In this document: piece by piece, positions 43,622 to 55,235 of the stretch | Numbering within the stretch: the stretch's first letter is position 1 | How the letters are laid out: every line of letters starts with the position of its first letter | NCBI GenBank assembly: GCA_016271365.2 | Contig: CM057456.1 | Location: 165,561,001-165,625,000, forward strand | Reading direction: 5' to 3' | Length of the DNA: 64,000 nt | DNA from: Neoceratodus forsteri | Lineage: Eukaryota; Chordata; Ceratodontiformes; Ceratodontidae | Notes under the pieces: model-generated | The model's database searches: none | What the model saw: the letters and a program-made list of their open reading frames with translations, nothing else | Told to the model about the DNA's origin: nothing | Program-made: the position numbers and the translations under genes

Positions 43622-43649
43622 TGGAAAGACTGCAGCAAATATTGCACAC
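43622..43649. repeat. 28-bp duplicate at the CR1 5' junction
   Basis: Identical to 44473-44500 (TGGAAAGACTGCAGC...), 851 bp away in direct orientation. It lies exactly between CR1-homologous sequence and the resumed minisatellite. Confidence 0.85.
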
Positions 43650-44160
43650 TGATGTTAGCTACTGCCACCACTGAGCATGAGTCTGTCTGACCCCCACACC
43701 ACCACCGCCACCAGGACTGATGTTAGCCACTGCCACCAGTGAGTATGATTCTGTCTGCCCCCCTGACCACCACCACCGGGACTGATGTTAGCCACTGTCA
43801 CCACTGAGCATGATTCCGTCTGACCCCCACGCCACCACCACCACTGGGACTGATGTTAGCCACTGCCACCACTGAGCATGAGTCTGTCTGACCCCAGTAC
43901 CACCACCACTGGGACTGATGTTAGCCACTGCCACCACTGAGCATGAGTCTGTCTGACCCCAGTACCACCACCACTGGGACTGATGTTAGCCACTGCCACC
44001 ACTGAGCATGAGTCTGTCTGCCCCCCAGACCACCACCACTGGGACTGCTGTTAGCCACTGCCACCACTGAACATGTGTCTGTCTGACCCCCAGGCCACCA
44101 CCACCAGCAGGACTGATGTTAGCCACTTCCACCACTGAGCATGAGTATATCCAGACCACC
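43650..44160. repeat. Minisatellite of hAT copy 2, right part
   Basis: About seven to eight further units of the same unit of about 63-66 bp as 40080-40386, with CACCACCAC runs of variable length. Confidence 0.9.
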
Positions 44161-44948
44161 ACATCAATCAGCCACAGACACAAAGCTTCTTAATATTTGA
44201 ACCATAAAGCGAGTATCTGTACTAATGTTTGTTATGCTATTTCACTTCCTTTAGTTGTATGTTTCGTTTTCTGTAGCTTTTCATAGCCACAATGGTCAAA
44301 CACATACGTCACGCTTATTTTTTTCTTTTTATAGGTTAACAAAAAAAGTCTCCTTCACTGAAACTTGGTGGGAATGGTACTGCAGCTGTACCATACAGAG
44401 GAAGCTATGGAATATCCATTTGAAATCCATTCTGGTGAGTATGAAGATTTTATTTCATCTGTTTTACCATTTTGGAAAGACTGCAGCAAATATTGCACAC
44501 AGGTTGTGTCAGTTGACAAGATGTGGGTTTGAAATGTAACTTGACTTGAGATTGAGAACCAGGGAGGGACAAATAACAATTAAGTTGTAAGAAGTCATTC
44601 ATTTCTTTTTGTAGGAAACTTCCAGATGCTTTGTTGTTCTGTCAAAGTGGCCTTTATTAGATGACCATGACCATCATTAACAACCAGACTCCAGAAGGAT
44701 GCAGATGAAATCTGTAAAGAAGTAACAATATAAGAAACCATTACAGACAAACCTGCAAATATGTTTCCCCTCCACCCCCCCAAAAAAAGACTTACCTTCA
44801 TGTGCTTGAGAGTTATGCATTTCCAATTTGAACACAAAAAATTCTCATTGAGCACTGAAACGTGCACACCAACAGTTTCTGTGACTTGTGATACAGAACA
44901 ATACCATGAGTACATGTCCATGTCAACCCCTCCTCACCTACAAAATAC

Positions 44949-44983
<35 letters not shown>

Positions 44984-46571
44984 CTACTCACCAAGGCTAC
45001 TAGTGTACAGACAAAGGCACCCTTCCATCCAGTTGAGATGATCACATTGCATTTGCTTGAATCACCTCAGAACACATTGGACCAGCAACAGTATGCTCCA
45101 CGGTAATCATTTTTATTCTGTGGGACTTGTATGTGCTGAAACACTCCAATTTCACTGTGTTGCCACTTGTCAATTTTCTGCATACAAGGAGGATGCATTT
45201 GGGCATGCAGAAAAATCTGGGGACTCTGTGCCACCACTGCACGCATGACTGAGTGCACCATTAATTCTGAGGGACTTTGTGTGTGCTGAAACACTCCCAT
45301 TTCATTGTGTTACCACTTGTCAATTTTCTGCACACAAGGCATGACTGAGTGTGTCATTAATTCTGGGTGTTGTGTGATTGTGAGCTCATGATGTCATACT
45401 GACATTATCAATTAAAGCAGCATTGCAAGAATGTTGTGACAATTCTGAACTGTATTTTTTTATGCTATTTTACATTGCCACAGCCACTACTTAACTCCGA
45501 GTCGTGACTTGAATGATACGCTTCTTTTCACAATTTCTGTCTGCTTTACTTAGTTTACTACTTTTTTTCATGTGTGAAAAAAAAAAAATGAGCACACCTT
45601 TCAATATTGTTCTGGCCAGGTTTGTATTTATTTGCAGCTGCTTTTCAATAAATATTGTTCTGTGGTGTCATAAAACACTGCCTGCTGCATAACTGTTAAT
45701 TTACAACAGAAGTGATGTATAACAACTAACTGATGTGATGGAGAAAAGCAGAGGAAAACAATGACAAAAACCTGGTCAGCACCAATTTAAAAGGAATGCT
45801 CCTTTCATTATTTCACACATGAACAAAGGTAGTACAGCAGACTCAACTACTGAAAATTCTTGTATCATTCCAGTCAGGATGTAAGTAAAGGAAGTTGTAA
45901 CATAACATTAAAAAATATAGGTCAGAGTTCTCAACAGATTGTTGCGCTGTTGCTTTACAGAGATTCACCATGTTACATAGCTATGGTGATGCACATAACC
46001 TAATATGTGAGCGCCTTACTTCCAGGGGAATATTTCTTGCTCCAAATAGTGCAATACATTTCTGAGAAAACCGCCCATAATTTCATTACAGTGTGTCATG
46101 TGATGTAGGAATTCCTGTTCAGAAAAGCCACCCACATTCTGCCCCACTTTCTCAGCAATGTTAGGACGTGATGTCAGGGGGAGTGCTGATGCGTGCTCCA
46201 CTATAGTGAATGTCCAGCAGCTATCCCAATGTTTCATTATGTTATAAGATTCACTTTGTGGTGAAAATGTGGGAACGGTTCCACTAACAAGGCTCTTCTT
46301 ATTGGAAACGTGTCAACAAGTTTCACAACAAACTGACCATTATAACACAATGAAACATTCAAAAAGCTGCCAGACAATGGGACATTCACTGTAATGAAGC
46401 ATGCACCCATGCTCTCCCTGGCATCATGTCTAACATTGCTGAAAGGGGGCAGGAGCTTGACTTTTAGATGAAATTCTCATCACGTGACACACTGTAACGA
46501 GAAGTATGAGCAGATTTCTACCATGTGTCGCACTATGAAGACTAAGAAAATTCTGAAGTGAAAATGTATTA
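44161..46571. other. hAT copy 2 non-coding region, partly absent from copy 1
   Basis: 44630-45250 is homologous to copy 1 (about 11560-12100). It includes a (TA)n run at about 44953-44980 and a partial tandem duplication (45113-45250 repeated at 45270-45360). 44161-44600 and 45420-46560 have no visible counterpart in copy 1 and may be insertions or lost in copy 1. A segment at 44335-44437 is bounded by TATAG and GTGAGT like an exon. A 73-codon minus-strand frame at 46237-46016 matches nothing I recognise. Confidence 0.5.
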
Positions 46572-47522
46572 TTAAACAACAACAAAATAAAACACACTAA
46601 AAACAGTACAGCACAGTAGTGGGGGTGGAGGTCCAGAAAACAATCCCTTAAAGTGGCTGTGGATGTCATGGTGGTCCAGCAGCAGATGCAGCATTGTGAG
46701 TGTTTGCTGCTGCTGTTGTTGGATTGTGTTGACCTGCTGCTGCACAGCACCTACCCTCTCATTATTCTCCTCCAGGGCTGCCCACACCAGGACAATGTCA
46801 GCCTCTGTTACAGGGACTGTGATGGAGTCTACTGCAGGTGAAAACCCAGGTAGTGGTGCTGGTGGAGAGGGTGGTGCTGGTGGCAGTGGTGCAGCTGCTG
46901 TACTGGTCCTTCTCCTGCTGCTGCAGTGGTGAGGCACAACTTCGACCCCAGCAGCACCCTTGGCCACTGCCACAGAAGGGCCAGCAGGTGGATGCCTGGC
47001 CCCCTTCCATGGCAGCCTGCCACTCTACCTTGTGGTGGTTCAACAAGTGGGTGCACTGGTCACCAGTCCCCAAATGTGTCCCCAGGGGCTATGGTGCACC
47101 AGCACACCACACAGATGGCACACCACATCTGTGCTGTCTCCCCCCACAGAGTTAAAAAACTCCCACACTGGGAAGCTGCAGGGGGGACCAGATACAGTCC
47201 TAGCACCACCTATGTTTTCCTGGGGCACCTCCTGTGGCTGTGGAGGTGGTGGAGGGGTTGCTATTGGAGCCCCTACAGCTGCTACCAGTGGTGGTGGTAG
47301 TGGCAGAGTAGGTGGATGTGCAGCAGCCACTGGTGGTACTGGTGCTGCTGCTGTTGCTTCCGGGGGAAGCAACACCCAAGGGTGAGAGTGGTCCAGCAAC
47401 ACATGACCACCCCCACGTGTATGCACTCCTCTCCTCTGACCGTGCCACGGGCCACAACTCTCCTCTCCAGGTCCATCCTTCACACACAAGTCTCCAATCC
47501 CAACTATAAAAAGTACAACCAC
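46572..47522 (-). pseudogene. Second hAT-encoded protein, copy 2, with BED-like finger
   Basis: Homologue of the gene at 10567-11331. From 47522 the frame has a Gly/Arg N-terminus, a Pro/Ala-rich region (APVPPVAAAHPPTLPLPPP), then the finger core VWEFFNSVGGDSTDVVCHLCG. A frameshift near 47070 moves the His part (THLLNHHKVEWQAA) to another frame; a second shift near 46950 returns to the first. The C-terminus 46973-46572 has a Pro/Ser/Ala linker and a helical end (IVLVWAALEENNERVGAVQQ, TLTMLHLLLDHH). The CxxC plus HxxxH pattern and preceding Trp-x-Phe-Phe fit a BED finger. Its conserved C-terminal helix matches copy 1 at roughly half its residues. Confidence 0.68.
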
Positions 47523-48047
47523 AGTCGATGCCTAGCCTTCACCCAGTGGATGCACTTACTATCACACCCCAGATACACACACACACAGCACACACGACAA
47601 AACAAAACACAAAAAAAATCACTACAAAAACAACCACAATCACAATACAAAACTAAATTAAGATATAGCTTTTAAAAAGCTGTTGTTTTCTAGACACAAA
47701 GGCAATAAAGCACTTTCTGATAGTGACTCAAAACTGCTCTCTCCTCACCACAAAGCCTTCTCCTCTACGAATGCAAAGGAGAAATGAAACTGCTTCTCTG
47801 ACTCACTTCCTTCCTGCCTGGCTAAAGCATGTGACTTACAGTACTGTAAGCCGTGTGATGTGTGGGGGGCTACCTATTTACTTCTCACTTCACCTTACTT
47901 CGCGTTAAGGCACAATGACAACATGAAGTAATAATAAGAATGCAAAGTGAGCACGTTACAGTGCCCACTTCGCATTGTGCTCTGCCAATGCGAAGTGGCC
48001 AGTTCGCGTTCACTTTGCCAGCAGACTAAAAATTTGCTGGATCTCTA
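47523..48047. other. hAT copy 2 right end with subterminal repeats
   Basis: This is the leader of the second gene, then CTTCGC/GCGAAGT words (47880-48020), ending at the terminal ATCTCTA beside the duplication. No ORF. Confidence 0.75.
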
Positions 48048-48055
48048 GTCATGGT

Positions 48056-49184
48056 GGAAATAAAACACCAAACTATAAATAAGACATTAATGATGACATC
48101 AGTGACAAAACAGCAAATTACAGAGTAAATAATAAATATAAATATTTAACACTACTAATTCAAATAACTTATTAAAATGAATGCATATGAATGTTTATTG
48201 ATTGACAGTGACAGTGCCTAAATGCAAACATTAAGTAACCTTCTGTGGACAAGTATAAGATGAAACCAATTCCAAAACTGAAAACAAATATTGTATATTT
48301 CTTCTTCAAATACACACTTTTACTAGTGATCTCCCATAATGGTTCAAGTTTCAAGAAACACACCCAGGGAATCAGCGAGTAACCATTTGTTATGCAAAGG
48401 TACAGTGGCTGTAGGAGTAAGAAAACAGGATATAAATGAATGAACCAAACCGGCATCAAATTCACCCTATATATTTTAAATACTATAGTGTTTTATGCAG
48501 TTTGTACAAAGTCAGCTGAATCGCACAGGGAAATCTTCCCATATTTGAATTATTAGGAGAGATCACCAGTATATGTGCAGTACTTAACATTTTGCTTGTA
48601 TGTATTTTTTTTCCAGTCTTTTTTCAGTTTTCTAAATTTGTGGTAAATTCACAGTTGTTCTGATGCAGCTTGAATTAATGTTCTGTCCTTCCACATCCGT
48701 TCTTTCCCACCCTGCCCCTCCCCTCATCTTCTCTCACATTCTCCATTAGCTAATCGGTTAATTTGATGCATGTTTGTTCACACATTTATACCCTGTGTTC
48801 TTCTTCCTACAGCTATTGTGCCTACACATAAGAAATGGTTACTCGCTGATCCAATGGGTATGTTTATTGGAACTTGAACCATTACCAGAGAGGCTAGTAA
48901 AAGCGTGCCTTTAAACCTTTCAGGAAAACAACAAAGGAATTAATGAGAAGGGTGTCACTATCAGAGAAGCTGATTTGCTGATGAGATGGGGAGCTACTGA
49001 AAGCTGCTCCCAAAAAGCCCTTAGGTTCTGCTGATGAGAAAAATGCTCCCAGCTTAAAAACAAAGCCTGGTGTACTTCAACAAGCATTGTCAATTCCGAA
49101 TGTTTGCTTGCTGGCATTGGCAGTGGTAGTGTAGAAGTTACAGAGCTGTGTAATAGTAATGGCAGTGAAGTATGGAACTGAAGC
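48056..49184. other. Gene-free AT-rich stretch
   Basis: No ORF, terminal repeat or tandem array that I could recognise. Confidence 0.5.
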
Positions 49185-49520
49185 CAACCCTACCACCACC
49201 TGCGAGAGTGACAGGCATTGGGGTGTGCCTTTGGGTCGTCAGGCATAACAGCCACGCCATTTCAGTACACACCCACCCTGCAGACACTGGCAAGTGTCAT
49301 GGTGTTCTGGGTCTTTGGTCTACGCATCCCATTCCATTAGGAAATACAGTGGGATGGGTGTGATATAGGAGAATGGGTGAACTTTGGGGCTGAAGAGTCC
49401 AAGGCATACCTCAATGCTTCTCACTGGCTGCAGGGTGTGGAATGGTATGAGCATTGCAGGCAAGAATCCCAAGTCACACCCTTGATGCCTGTCATTGTCT
49501 ACAGGGTTAGGCGTTATGGT
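49185..49520. mobile_element. Compound foldback MITE, related to 61043-61260
   Basis: Several arms of the same sequence occur in both orientations. GACAGGCATTGGGGTGTGCC (from about 49210) recurs in complement near 49461-49496, and a further diverged pair lies at about 49285-49330 and 49365-49425. The right edge reads GGAAACCCTAA, matching the TTAGGGTT edge of the element at 61043. No clear target duplication. Confidence 0.55.
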
Positions 49521-49560
49521 TGGAAACCCTAATACCTCAGGCATTCATTGGTATTTTCAC

Positions 49561-50790
49561 TCCAAATGTTCAACATGTTTTTTGTGTGACCCCACCTCAT
49601 GAACAGGGGGAATATCAGTTTCTTAGCCGAAAGCTGCTTATGCACAGCGACTATGGCATTTAGCACCACAGGTGGAAAAACATTCCGAACAGGATGTAAA
49701 AAATGACAGCTGTACTGTTCATGGGGAGGTGTAAAAAATGGCAATGTTGTAAATCTGCAGTAAAAATATTTAAAAATGGTGAAGTCATGAGCGTACATAG
49801 AAACTGTGCAAGGTACACCCATAATATAATTAGGTTGGGGATTTTTTTTACAGCAGATTGTCAACTCAGGCATTTTGGTGACTCCGATCATGAACAGTGT
49901 CACTGTGATTTTCTTTATCTGTCCCGAACAATGATTTTCCACAGCGACCACGCATCTCTGCACTGAAAGTGTGAAAACATGCTTCGGCCATGTTGTGAAA
50001 AATGACAGCTGTACTGTAAATAAGGCAGTGTGGAAAAATGCCACTGGTGAAAATCTGGACTTAAAATATTACAAAATTATGAACTTACGAGGGTGCGTGG
50101 AAACTGCGCAATACTCACTCATAACACAGTCATTTTATGGACTTTTGTCACCAAATTTTCAACATAGCCATTTTAAGACCTCTGCTCATGAACAGTGTAA
50201 TTGTGATTTTCTTAATCTGTCCCAAACATTGCTTTCACACACCAACAGCACCATTGTGCACTACATGTGCGAAAACACATTTTGGGCGGCATATGGAAAA
50301 TGGCAGCTGTACTGTTCATAAGGAAGTGTAATAAAATGGCAATGTTGAAAATCTGGAGTGAAAATATTAAATTTGCAAACTTATGAGCATGCATAGGAAC
50401 TACGAACACTGCAGCTACATGAAACAGTCATTTTAGGAATTTTTCACCAAATTTTCAACACAACCATTTAAGACCTCTGCTCATGAACAGTGTCACTGTT
50501 GATTTTCTTAATGTCCCATACATTGATTTCTGCATCGACTGTGCCATTGTGCGCCATATGGGAGGAAACACATTTTGGGCAAGATGTGAAAATGACAGCT
50601 GTACTACTTATAAGAAGGTGTGGTAAAATGGCAATGTTGAAAATCTGGAGTGAAAATATTGAAAATTTGCGAACTTACAAGCATGCGTAGGAACTGCATA
50701 ACACAACTCATAAAACAGTCGTAGTTTGAAATTTTCCAACAAATTTTCAAAATTGGCTTCTTGAGAGCCCACCTTATGGCATGAATACTG
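49561..50790. repeat. Satellite, four monomers of about 298 bp
   Basis: The landmark ATGACAGCTGTACT (one copy ATGGCAGC) lies at 49703, 50002, 50300 and 50592, giving periods of 299, 298 and 292 bp. Other shared words are CTCATGAACAGTGT, AACATTTTGGGC-type and GAAAATCTGGAGTGAAAATATT. Monomers differ by an estimated 15-25%, so the array is old. Weakly similar sequence extends to about 50960. Confidence 0.88.
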
Positions 50791-51209
50791 GCGCGTCATT
50801 TGTTAATCGAATCTTAAAAGGTGATTTCATGCAGTAACTGCAAATCACCCTTTGGGCCTGAATAACACCATGACAGTGACATCATTCATGAGAGGGGTCC
50901 CAAAACCCCATGTTGAAAATTTGGTGCAAAATTCAAAAATGCCTGATATATGCAACAAAGTTGAAAACCCCTATCTAGCCCATTATACAGTTTACCAGCA
51001 TTTCCTCAGTTTGCGGTCAGCTTTGAAGAGTGCAGCGTGTTCCCGGTCACAAAAGATCGTCGTGCTGAGGTCTGAGGTAAGTATGGGGTGGGGGGTGTGG
51101 GGAGGCAGGGTGCGCAGTGGGTGGGTGCGGGTTGTGGGAGGGGGCCAGGAGACACGTGGGACCGCTTTTTCTTTACAGGTGTTCTTTTGTTTCCAATGAT
51201 GACGCTGGA

Positions 51210-51480
51210 TGTTTGCCATGCTGGGTGGGCTCCCAGCATGGCACAAAGGATGTTGGGGCATTCAGCTGATGGAGGATTGGGCACTCCCATGCCCAAAGCA
51301 TCGGGTGCCATGCTGGAGTGGGTTCCCAGCGTGGCACCCAGTACTAGGGGGATGAGGGACAGTGGAGCCGAGAGGGATTTGCACCCCGGCTATATCATGG
51401 TTGCCACGCTGGGCTGGGCACCTAGCGTGGCATTTGGAAGACTTTGGGGCGGGGCAGTACAGCCGACGGGGATTGGGCAC
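51210..51480. repeat. Minisatellite, about 94-bp unit with palindromic core
   Basis: Three units start at about 51215, 51308 and 51403. Each begins with a short palindrome of the type TGCTGGGTGGGCTCCCAGCA and ends in a GGGGATTGGGCACTC-like stretch. Confidence 0.75.
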
Positions 51481-51574
51481 TTCTTTCGGCTATACAGTGT
51501 GTGTGCATGCGAAGTGGTACGCCCGCGTGTGTGTGTGGGGAGCGTGATGAGCAGCGATATCTTATCGCTGCCCA

Positions 51575-51775
51575 CTGAAGCGTAGCTCCCCTTTGAACTG
51601 TATGCCACTGCATTTTGAGCTTGTCATAGATAGCTCCATCATGCATTGGCTTACAGGCCGCCTGCCAACACACTGATTGAACTGAAGAGCGGGTGACACA
51701 CCTCCAAAATCTCAGATGATGGCACTATGTTTCTTGCACATGTGTGCAAGCAAACATAACAAACATAATAAATGT
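51575..51775 (+). repeat. Dispersed repeat, copy A
   Basis: About 200 bp from GAAGCGTAGCTCCC to GTGTGCAAGCAAACATAA, repeated in the same orientation at 53983-54178 with about 80% identity. Not an ORF in either copy; family unknown. It sits between two minisatellites, so the pair may reflect a larger local duplication. Confidence 0.75.
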
Positions 51776-51869
51776 ATCTTAATTTTTGAAGACCGTTTTT
51801 TTTTTTTTTGTGCGTGCATATGTGATGTATGAATGAGGGATCCACTCACTGTAGATCAAGGGAGGATGT

Positions 51870-52135
51870 GAAATGGTGCAGGTACATGGAGGGGTGAACA
51901 AAGTGGTAGACAGTAAGCCATACCAGAGCTTCAGGTTGATGTAGCACAGCGATACATGGGGGTGAACAAAGTGGTAGACAGTAAGCCCTACCAGAGCTTC
52001 AGGCTGATGTAGCACAGCTGGACTAAGGCAAGGGAGGATGTGAAATGGTACAGGTACATGGGGGGGTGAACAAAGTGGTAGACAGTAAGCCCTACCTGAG
52101 CTTCAGGCTGATGTTGCACAGCTGGACTAAGGCAC
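51870..52135. repeat. Minisatellite, unit of about 70-100 bp
   Basis: GGTGAACAAAGTGGTAGACA followed by GTAAGCC and GAGCTTCAGG occurs three times (about 51892, 51961, 52064). The third unit is longer because it includes the GGACTAAGGCAAGGGAGGAT segment. Confidence 0.85.
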
Positions 52136-53982
52136 AAGCACCCACGGCATGTTCTTATAGTCCCCATTTATATGTCCATTTATGTTCTTACAGAGCTGAT
52201 TGCCTAACTGAGCCAAGATGTAAAACAGATACTAAAATGTCAGGTTTATTTATTTATTTTTTTTTATTTAGTTGTTTAACCAGGTATAGCACACTAAGCT
52301 GAAAGCTTTTTTACAGGAGCGACCTGGTGACCAGGATCGTCGTGGGGAGAGGGGGCAAGTGAAACAATGTCCTGAGAATGTGCTTAAACTTATTAACCGT
52401 TGCTGTGCCACGGAGCGATACACCGGTCCAGAATCCCTATACGTTCAAATTATGTTTGCAGCCTAAAGGTGCTTAGATGAATTGGCATTTACATTACTCA
52501 GTGGCAAATCTTTTTCATACTTTTTGTGATCATCGGTTAAGATATAACCACTAACTGATGAGACACTTGGAGGCATGAAACTGTGCTCAGCAAAGTTGCA
52601 TTTGCAAAGCCCTAAATATTTATCTGTTGATAATGAAACGAAAACTGTCAGCTGATAACATTCAGCCACTGTCCATTGACACAGAATAGACATCTCACTG
52701 ATAGATCTGGAGCAAAGGGACATGCACTGCCAATAACACACTACAGCTCCAGACATGGAAGAAAGAAGTTCATGCACTTTCATCACTGTTAACTTTTTCA
52801 GCAATTTAATACAGTTACTTAGCATCTGCACTAAGATGTTACACATCGCTGAACTGAATTGTGACACCAGAATCCCTGCGATCAACATTTGTCAGCAAAA
52901 GTGAATTGAAAAAATCAATAGATGTATAAAATGGTAAGTGACATGAGTCAATAACAACATATCTGCACGTAATACTTGGCTTAAAATTTGAGCACCACCA
53001 TATTCCGCACCACAGCATCAAACAGGGATGCCATTTATAATTCAGCTAATGTCAAGCAGTTTTTGAGCCATAAAAAGTATTACTGTATCAGTATGGTGGG
53101 AGCAACGGGATCAGGAAATTATGAAATAAAATGCAACAGCACCCCTGTCGGCCATATGTTGTGCGGGTGGAGGGAGTGCATGAGCACCCAGGGGTGGGCT
53201 GTTAGGCAGCTTCAGATTCACCGGAGAAAAGGGTGGATTCGATTGTGAGCTACGGTTGAATTTGTGTTTTCTTTTTCTATACCTAGTTTTCGCTATTTTG
53301 TTAGGGCACATGTCCAACCCTAAGATGTTTAGGGTCACAAGGTGATGTGACTTCATTGAGCATCTGATTTGAGAAAGAGCTGTGTGATTCTATCTAAATG
53401 CCAGCTCACAGCAATTCAGAGAAAAAAATATTTTGAAGCTGCATTACCAGACAGTGTGCAGTTTACTGAATTACCACACAGGGGTGTGTATGACAGCACT
53501 AAAAGGTGCATTAAAGTGCTTCAGTCATGAAAACCTCTGCCACTGGCTGCTGCTGAAATGCATAGCAGTATGTTCTCCTTTGTGCATTCTGGCTGTTCTT
53601 TGCTTCAGCTGCAGGTAGTACAGTATGCTCAAGTTCGTTTGCATAAGTTTTAGCAGCGGGGAGTTCACATTGACAGAGTCTAGTAAGAGAAAACGCTTGG
53701 AATTATGCATACAACAAAGTCTGAGTTTTCACATCAAATGCTGAGGTATTTTTTTTCTGGAGGATTAGAACCCATGGAGTCCATGAAGGTGTGCTTTGGA
53801 GAGCTGGCGTGTGTAAGGACTGTTAGGCACCCACACATTTTGGTGGTCCTGCTTTGGCAGGAACAGTTTGTTAAAGTAATGATGTGTAGCTTGTCTCTCT
53901 AAGCTAGACAAGACTACACCATCCTATCAGGCAACCAACACAGTTGATCTGTGTGTGTGGGGGGGGGGAGAAGAGGAGCTGC
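52136..53982. other. Stretch with a possible retroelement tail and unrecognised open frames
   Basis: At 52240-52345 the run TTTATTTATTTTTTTTTATT followed by GTTTAACCAGGTATA and GAGCGACCTGG looks like the minus-strand tail of a SINE or LINE of a kind common in fish and amphibians (low confidence). Minus-strand frames at 53021-52839 and 52888-52463 overlap out of frame and together give about 180 residues. I recognise no domain in them and do not call a gene. Confidence 0.4.
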
Positions 53983-54178
53983 TCACTGGAGCGTAGCTCC
54001 CTCTTTCAACTGTATGCCACTGCATTTTCCACTGCTGTCATAGACAGCTTCAGCAGTGATTGGAGAACTGTGACCACGCCTGCAAACACACTGACTGAAT
54101 TGGAAGATGCTGACACACCTCTGAAAAACTCAAATGATGGCACTATGTTTCTTGCACATGCGTGCAAGCAAACATAAA
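53983..54178 (+). repeat. Dispersed repeat, copy B
   Basis: The second copy of the repeat at 51575-51775, from GAGCGTAGCTCCC to GCGTGCAAGCAAACATAA. Confidence 0.75.
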
Positions 54179-54603
54179 AATGGATCCAGTGGACGGAAAG
54201 CATTTTCTATAGGGACCCACTTCAAATCCTGACAGTCATTAAGGATTTAAACACTATAATTTCTTTACAGTAATTCGTTGCTGATTTTATTCAACTGTAT
54301 GATCTATTAAGTGCTGCTCTGTCAATTAAAAAACAAGGCTGTTAAAATCCTGAATTGTGAAGAAGCAGACATACATTAAGGACTTTTTTTTTTTAAAGCT
54401 GTAATTTACTTACAGTAATTTGCTGCTGATTTTATTCAACTGTATGATCTAGCAACTTAATAAAACATCACTACTTCTACATAGAGATCCTTTATCTCAT
54501 ATTTTATTAAATCTTTATATAACAGACTCTATACAATGCAGTGCTGAAGAAAGCGGTCTCTTGGTTATGAAAACCACTCCCACAGAAAGAAAATTTAGTA
54601 GGC

Positions 54604-54777
<174 letters not shown>

Positions 54778-55150
54778 TTATACAATGTATGTTGTCAGAT
54801 AAATAACAGTATAAAACATGATATCTCAGGTGGCCAGTGAAGATAACATTGTTATCTTCATGTTCCTATCGTCATATGAAACTTATCTGGTTGATCCTGC
54901 CACTCTGAGCACTTTCAGTTTCCCTGTAATTGTGGCGTGACGGCGTTATCCACACTGGCGATTGGTACATTGCCAAATGTTTTGTAGGAGGTGCCCGGGT
55001 TCAGTAACTGAGAAAACACTGTGCTTTATGTTTATGTTGCTGTCTCTGTTGAAAAAAGCTTCTGACTGCACATAGAGTACTGCAGTGACCAAAGCGGCAG
55101 CTTTTAAACAGTAAAAGGAAAGCGCTGCTGTTGCCAGACAATATACATTG

Positions 55151-55155
<5 letters not shown>

Positions 55156-55215
<60 letters not shown>

Positions 55216-55235
55216 ATATGTGTGTGTGTATATAT
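55156..55235. repeat. (TA)n microsatellite
   Basis: About 50 bp of TA followed by TATG/TG variants. The word ACAATGTAT/ATACATTGTATAAATATA flanks both this and the previous microsatellite (54782 and 55142, opposite orientation). Confidence 0.92.

Larger units (their letters stand above)
35340..48047 (+). mobile_element. Two-gene hAT transposon, copy 2 (contains a CR1 LINE)
   Basis: It is flanked by the perfect 8-bp duplication GTCATGGT (35332-35339 and 48048-48055). The ends are homologous to copy 1 in inverted orientation: TAGTGGTGGTCGAAG at the left and, in complement, TAGAGATCCAGCAAA at the right. It carries the same gene order, transposase (+) and second gene (-), converging on the same minisatellite. 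It lacks the Harbinger but has a 3.2-kb CR1 LINE inside the minisatellite. Transposase regions look about 85-90% identical to copy 1, whereas the second gene is far more diverged. Confidence 0.93.

Noticed and set aside
40080..44160. Regular repeats that might look like a CRISPR array
   Set aside because: Units of about 65 bp are contiguous with no unique spacers, and the context is a vertebrate transposon. It is a minisatellite.
46016..46237. 73-codon minus-strand frame in hAT copy 2
   Set aside because: No homologue in copy 1 and no recognised domain; length is within chance expectation for AT-rich DNA.
52463..53021. Two overlapping minus-strand frames that together give about 180 residues
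   Set aside because: They are in different frames, with no recognisable domain, splice signals or conserved motif. Too weak to call a gene.
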